Shown here: one piece after another, positions 61,287 through 64,000 of the stretch
Layout: each line of letters begins with the position of its first letter
Numbering within the stretch: position 1 is the first letter of the stretch
NCBI RefSeq assembly: GCF_937138205.1
Contig: NZ_CAKZOT010000107.1
Span: 59,301 to 123,300, forward strand
From: an uncultured Rhodospira sp.
Lineage (GTDB): Bacteria > Pseudomonadota > Alphaproteobacteria > Rhodospirillales > Rhodospirillaceae
DNA length: 64,000 bases
Direction of reading: 5' to 3'
Translations under genes and position numbers: made by a program
The notes under the pieces: model-generated
The model's database searches: none
Told to the model about the DNA's origin: nothing
The model's input: the letters and a program-made list of their open reading frames with translations, nothing else

Positions 61287-62471
61287 TCACGGCTTGACCA
61301 CCAGTTCACGCGGTGTGTTGGCCAGGATTTCCGGAGCCTTCTCGCGAATCACGAAGCTCTCTGTAATTTCAAACCCCCACGTGTCGAGCCACAGGCCGGT
61401 CATGAAATGGAACGTCATGTTCGGCTGCAGGACCGAGCGGTCGCCGGACCGGAAACTCATGGTCCGTTCGCCCCAGTCCGGGGGGTAGCTGACACCGATG
61501 GGATAGCCGGCGCGATTGTCCTTCTCGATCCCGTACTTGCGCAGGACGGCGAAGAAGGCCCGTGCCACATCCTCGCAGGTGTTGCCGGGCAGCGCCTGGT
61601 CCAGGCCCGCCTCCATGCCCTCCAGCACCGCCTTTTCGGCGTCCAGGAACCGGTGGTCGGGCTTACCCAGGAAGACCGTGCGCGACAACGGGCAGTGATA
61701 GCGGTGATAGCAGCCGGCGATTTCGAAGAAAGTACCCTCGCCTTTCCGCAGTGGCTTGTCCGTCCAGGTCAGGTGTGGCGCCGCGGCCTCCGGGCCGGAG
61801 GCGACCAGCGGGACGATGGCGGCATAGTCGCCGCCGAACTCCGCCGTGCCGCGCAGGGCGGCGTCCTGGATCTCGGCGACCAGATCGCACTTGCGCATTC
61901 CCGGTTCGACCACGTCGCGGATGCGGGCGTGCATGGCGTCGACGATGCGCGCGGCGCGGCGCATGTAGGTCAGTTCGGTCTCCGACTTGACCGCGCGCTG
62001 CCAGTTGACCAGCGCCGTGGCGTCCTGAAAGCGCGCGTTGGGCAGCTCGCGCAAGAGGGTTTGATAGGCAGCGGCCGAGAAATAGTAGTTGTCCATCTCG
62101 ACGCCGATTCGGCGGCTGCCCCAGCCGCGATCCGTGATGATGGCCGCCAGGACCTCCATGGGATGACGGACCACCGACTGCACGTAGTGGTCAGGGTAGG
62201 TCTGGATGCCCGCCTCGGGCATCCACACGGTCTGGCGGGCGCCGTTGCCGTCCTGGCCGCGTCCCCACCAGATCGGATCGTCGTCGACGGGCAGCACGAC
62301 GGCCTGATGGACATAAAACGACCAGCCGTCATAGCCGGTCAGCCAGTTCATGTTGGACGGGTCGGTGACAATCAGCAGGTCGAGCCCGGCGGCCTCCATG
62401 GCAGCCCTGGTCTTGGTCAGGCGCTGACCGTACTCCGCGAGGGAAAAACGCAGGTCGTTTTCATGCTGCAT
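61287..62471 (-). CDS. doeA: Ectoine hydrolase
   Basis: 394 residues, ATG at 62471. M24 creatinase-fold hydrolase: VTDPSNMNWLTGYDGWSFYVHQAV opens the N-terminal domain; the C-terminal pita-bread domain has GGDYAAIVPLVASGPEAAAPHLTW, KGEGTFFEIAGCYHRYHCPLSRTV and RAGYPIGVSYPPDWGE. Metal ligands of classic aminopeptidases are replaced, as in DoeA. It opens the ectoine ring to N-acetyl-diaminobutyrate. Between eutC and doeB in the conserved order. Confidence 0.92.
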   Translation of the reverse strand: MQHENDLRFSLAEYGQRLTKTRAAMEAAGLDLLIVTDPSNMNWLTGYDGWSFYVHQAVVLPVDDDPIWWGRGQDGNGARQTVWMPEAGIQTYPDHYVQSVVRHPMEVLAAIITDRGWGSRRIGVEMDNYYFSAAAYQTLLRELPNARFQDATALVNWQRAVKSETELTYMRRAARIVDAMHARIRDVVEPGMRKCDLVAEIQDAALRGTAEFGGDYAAIVPLVASGPEAAAPHLTWTDKPLRKGEGTFFEIAGCYHRYHCPLSRTVFLGKPDHRFLDAEKAVLEGMEAGLDQALPGNTCEDVARAFFAVLRKYGIEKDNRAGYPIGVSYPPDWGERTMSFRSGDRSVLQPNMTFHFMTGLWLDTWGFEITESFVIREKAPEILANTPRELVVKP

Positions 62472-62510
62472 GGACAGGTGTTCCCGAGGCAAAGGCGCAT
62501 CCCGGCGCGG

Positions 62511-62602
62511 CTCTGGCCTCGCGTCGCGACGCCAGCTTTTTCAGACTGGGGCCGGCGCCGCGAAGCGGCGGAGCCCCATGACCTGACACCGCAGGTCATG
62601 GG
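62511..62602. repeat. Hairpin cluster between eutC and doeA
   Basis: Contains CTGGC..GCCAGCTTTTT and GGGGCCGGCGCCGC, related to the array at 4867-5012, then a perfect 11-bp stem CCCATGACCTG / CAGGTCATGGG (62575-62585, 62592-62602) directly after the eutC stop. It may attenuate transcription between eutC and doeA. Confidence 0.6.
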
Positions 62603-62605
62603 CGA

Positions 62606-63601
62606 TCAAGAGTCAAAAGAGGTCCCCGCGCCGGCCTGGGTCACCCGCGCCAGTGCCAGCGTGGCGATGGCCGTGTCCTGTACCCCGGTGCCCGTCAGGT
62701 CGGCAACGGTGATCTGGTCCGCGTTGGCGCGGCCCGGCGCGGTGCCCGTCACCACCGCGCCCAGTTCGGGGAAGACGTCGTCCGCGCCCACCAAACCGGC
62801 GGCGATGGCGTGATGCAGTTCCCCCAGCCGCCGCGTCTGCGCCAGGCTGTCGGCCACGTAGCGGACGTCGGGCCGTGCCAGAACGGCCGGGTCCAGCTCG
62901 TTCTTGTGCTCGGCGTCCGAGCCCATGGCGGTGACGTGCTGGCCCGGCCGCAGCCAGTCGGCCATCAACAGGGGTTGGGGGCTGGGCGTGGTGAGGACCA
63001 CGACATCGGCCTCGGCGACGGCGGCCTCGGCGGACGGCGCCACCGACACCGGAAATCCCAGCCGCACCGACTGCTCGGCGGCGCACAAGGCGGCCTTGTC
63101 GGCGTCGCGCGCCCAGACGGTGGCGCTCTCCAGCGGCCGCACCAGGGCCAGCGCCTCCAGTTGCAGGCGCGCCTGCACCCCGGCGCCGATCACGGCGGCG
63201 CGGCGGGCCTCCGGGCGGGCCAAGTGTTTCGCGGCGACGGCGCCGGCGGCGGCGGTGCGCACGTCGGTCAGATAGCCGTTGTCCAGCAGCACGGCCTCCA
63301 GCAGGCCGGTCTTGGCGCTGAACAGGGTCATCAGGCCGTTGACGCTGGGCAGGCCGAGCTTGGGATTGTCGAAGAACCCGGGGCTAATCTTGATGGCGAA
63401 GCTGTCGATGCCGGGCACATAGGCGGTCTTGACGTCCACCTCGCCGTTGGCGTCGTGGATGTCCAGGCGCAGGATCGGCGGCATGACCACGCCGCCGCCG
63501 GCCAGGGCGGCGAACGCCTGCTCGACGCAGGCGACGGCATCGAGATCGAGCGCCACGGCGGAACGCAGGTCGGCCTCGGTGACGATGCGGACGGTGGGCA
63601 T
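62606..63601 (-). CDS. eutC: Ornithine cyclodeaminase-family protein, ectoine utilisation (EutC-like)
   Basis: 331 residues. Ornithine cyclodeaminase/mu-crystallin fold: PPILRLDIHDANGEVDVKTAYVPG, then GFFDNPKLGLPSVNGLM, DVRTAAAGAVAAKHLA, VIGAGVQARLQLEAL (NAD-binding) and VTGTAPGRANADQITVADLTGTGVQD. In ectoine gene clusters EutC is found next to doeA/doeB and is thought to act on a diaminobutyrate or ring intermediate. First visible gene of the operon. Confidence 0.88.
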   Translation of the reverse strand: MPTVRIVTEADLRSAVALDLDAVACVEQAFAALAGGGVVMPPILRLDIHDANGEVDVKTAYVPGIDSFAIKISPGFFDNPKLGLPSVNGLMTLFSAKTGLLEAVLLDNGYLTDVRTAAAGAVAAKHLARPEARRAAVIGAGVQARLQLEALALVRPLESATVWARDADKAALCAAEQSVRLGFPVSVAPSAEAAVAEADVVVLTTPSPQPLLMADWLRPGQHVTAMGSDAEHKNELDPAVLARPDVRYVADSLAQTRRLGELHHAIAAGLVGADDVFPELGAVVTGTAPGRANADQITVADLTGTGVQDTAIATLALARVTQAGAGTSFDS

Positions 63602-63679
63602 GGCGGGCTCTTCTCAGCAGCTTCAGACCGGGACGGATCGAAGGTCCGACCGACAGGACGAAAGAACGATGGCGCCACC

Positions 63680-64000
63680 TTACTCGGGCGGCTGGATGTA
63701 CTGAAGGCCGGCCACCGTGCCGGCGGCGGAGGCGATGCACAGACCAATGATGGTGGCCACGGTGCCGACGATGAACGCCCGGTTGGGCTTTTCGGCCAGC
63801 TTGCCGATCAGCTCGGCCCTGAGTTCCTGAACCTCCGCATTGGTTGCCAGGGCCGGTACTGTCGCCCGCCATTCGGCGCGCATGGTTTGAGCCTCCGCCG
63901 TCAAGTCGGTCCGAACGTCCTTGATTTCGGTCTGCAGGCCGGCGTGCGTGTCCTTGATCTCGCTCGCCAGACCGCTGCGGACGTCGTGAATCTCCGCCTT
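63680..64000 (-). CDS. Coiled-coil protein with C-terminal membrane helix, partial
   Basis: The 5' part lies beyond the right edge; frame stays open to base 64000. 11-residue helical repeats (EIKDTHAGLQT, EIKDVRTDLTA) lead into LATNAEVQELRAELIGKLAEKPNRAF and a single C-terminal transmembrane helix. Paralogue of the 119-residue protein at 20143-20502. Function unknown. It is 78 bases upstream of eutC on the same strand, but looks unrelated to ectoine use. Confidence 0.75.
   Translation of the reverse strand, partial: KAEIHDVRSGLASEIKDTHAGLQTEIKDVRTDLTAEAQTMRAEWRATVPALATNAEVQELRAELIGKLAEKPNRAFIVGTVATIIGLCIASAAGTVAGLQYIQPPE

Overview
The window is GC-rich (roughly two-thirds G+C by eye), densely coding DNA from an alphaproteobacterium, most likely a member of the Rhodospirillales/Rhodospirillaceae group. 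This rests on gene content: nusA-ylxR-infB, hemC-hemD-mitofilin-hemY, rluD next to rpoH with a JAMM protease, a GcvA-type LysR regulator, acetoacetyl-CoA synthetase, many sensory proteins, and an ectoine-degradation operon that points to a halotolerant or marine habitat. The species was not identified and no database was searched.

Layout. 1-4002: translation operon (3' end of nusA, ylxR/L7Ae, infB). The rbfA gene that usually follows infB in this class is absent here; 1.25 kb of palindromes and a MITE-like element follow instead, then an AT-richer sulfotransferase gene on the minus strand. 6388-12020: tsaD divergent from hemC, a hemD fused in frame to a mitofilin/HemX-like membrane protein, and hemY. 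12680-16634: LysR regulator, lipid kinase, metallophosphoesterase, then an unknown gene overlapping a HEPN-like gene. 16654-20502: LysE exporter, a Crp/Fnr regulator and three small DUF2892 membrane proteins. 20718-28349: acetoacetyl-CoA synthetase, a possible gtr-type lipid glycosylation set (GT2, GtrA, large membrane protein), a response regulator and a REC-PAS-GGDEF diguanylate cyclase. 28585-34789: UbiB-like kinase, oligoendopeptidase F, acyl-CoA ligase and a fluoroacetate-dehalogenase-like hydrolase. 34892-35560: two decayed IS3-family remnants. 35772-42228: rpoH, rluD, a DUF6476-like protein, JAMM protease, an ArsR-ArsC fusion with palindromic operators, and an rRNA cytosine methyltransferase.

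42229-52309 is the accessory core: a repeat-rich gap, an RTX/S-layer-like secreted protein, then about 6 kb of small toxin-antitoxin genes (HigBA, orphan DUF2442, TumE remnant, DUF4160-DUF2442, TumE-TumA, BrnTA). These are separated by copies of a ~100-bp two-hairpin repeat ending in an intrinsic terminator and are interleaved with two near-identical 273-residue genes plus an internally deleted third copy. This repeat-punctuated, duplicating array is the most unusual structure in the window.

52306-64000: photolyase, a chemoreceptor combining a periplasmic c-type heme motif with a C-terminal PilZ-like domain, a 1203-residue VCBS-type adhesin, the ectoine catabolism genes (eutC, doeA, doeB), and the start of a coiled-coil membrane protein paralogous to one at 20143-20502. 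No rRNA, tRNA, CRISPR array or prophage was recognised.
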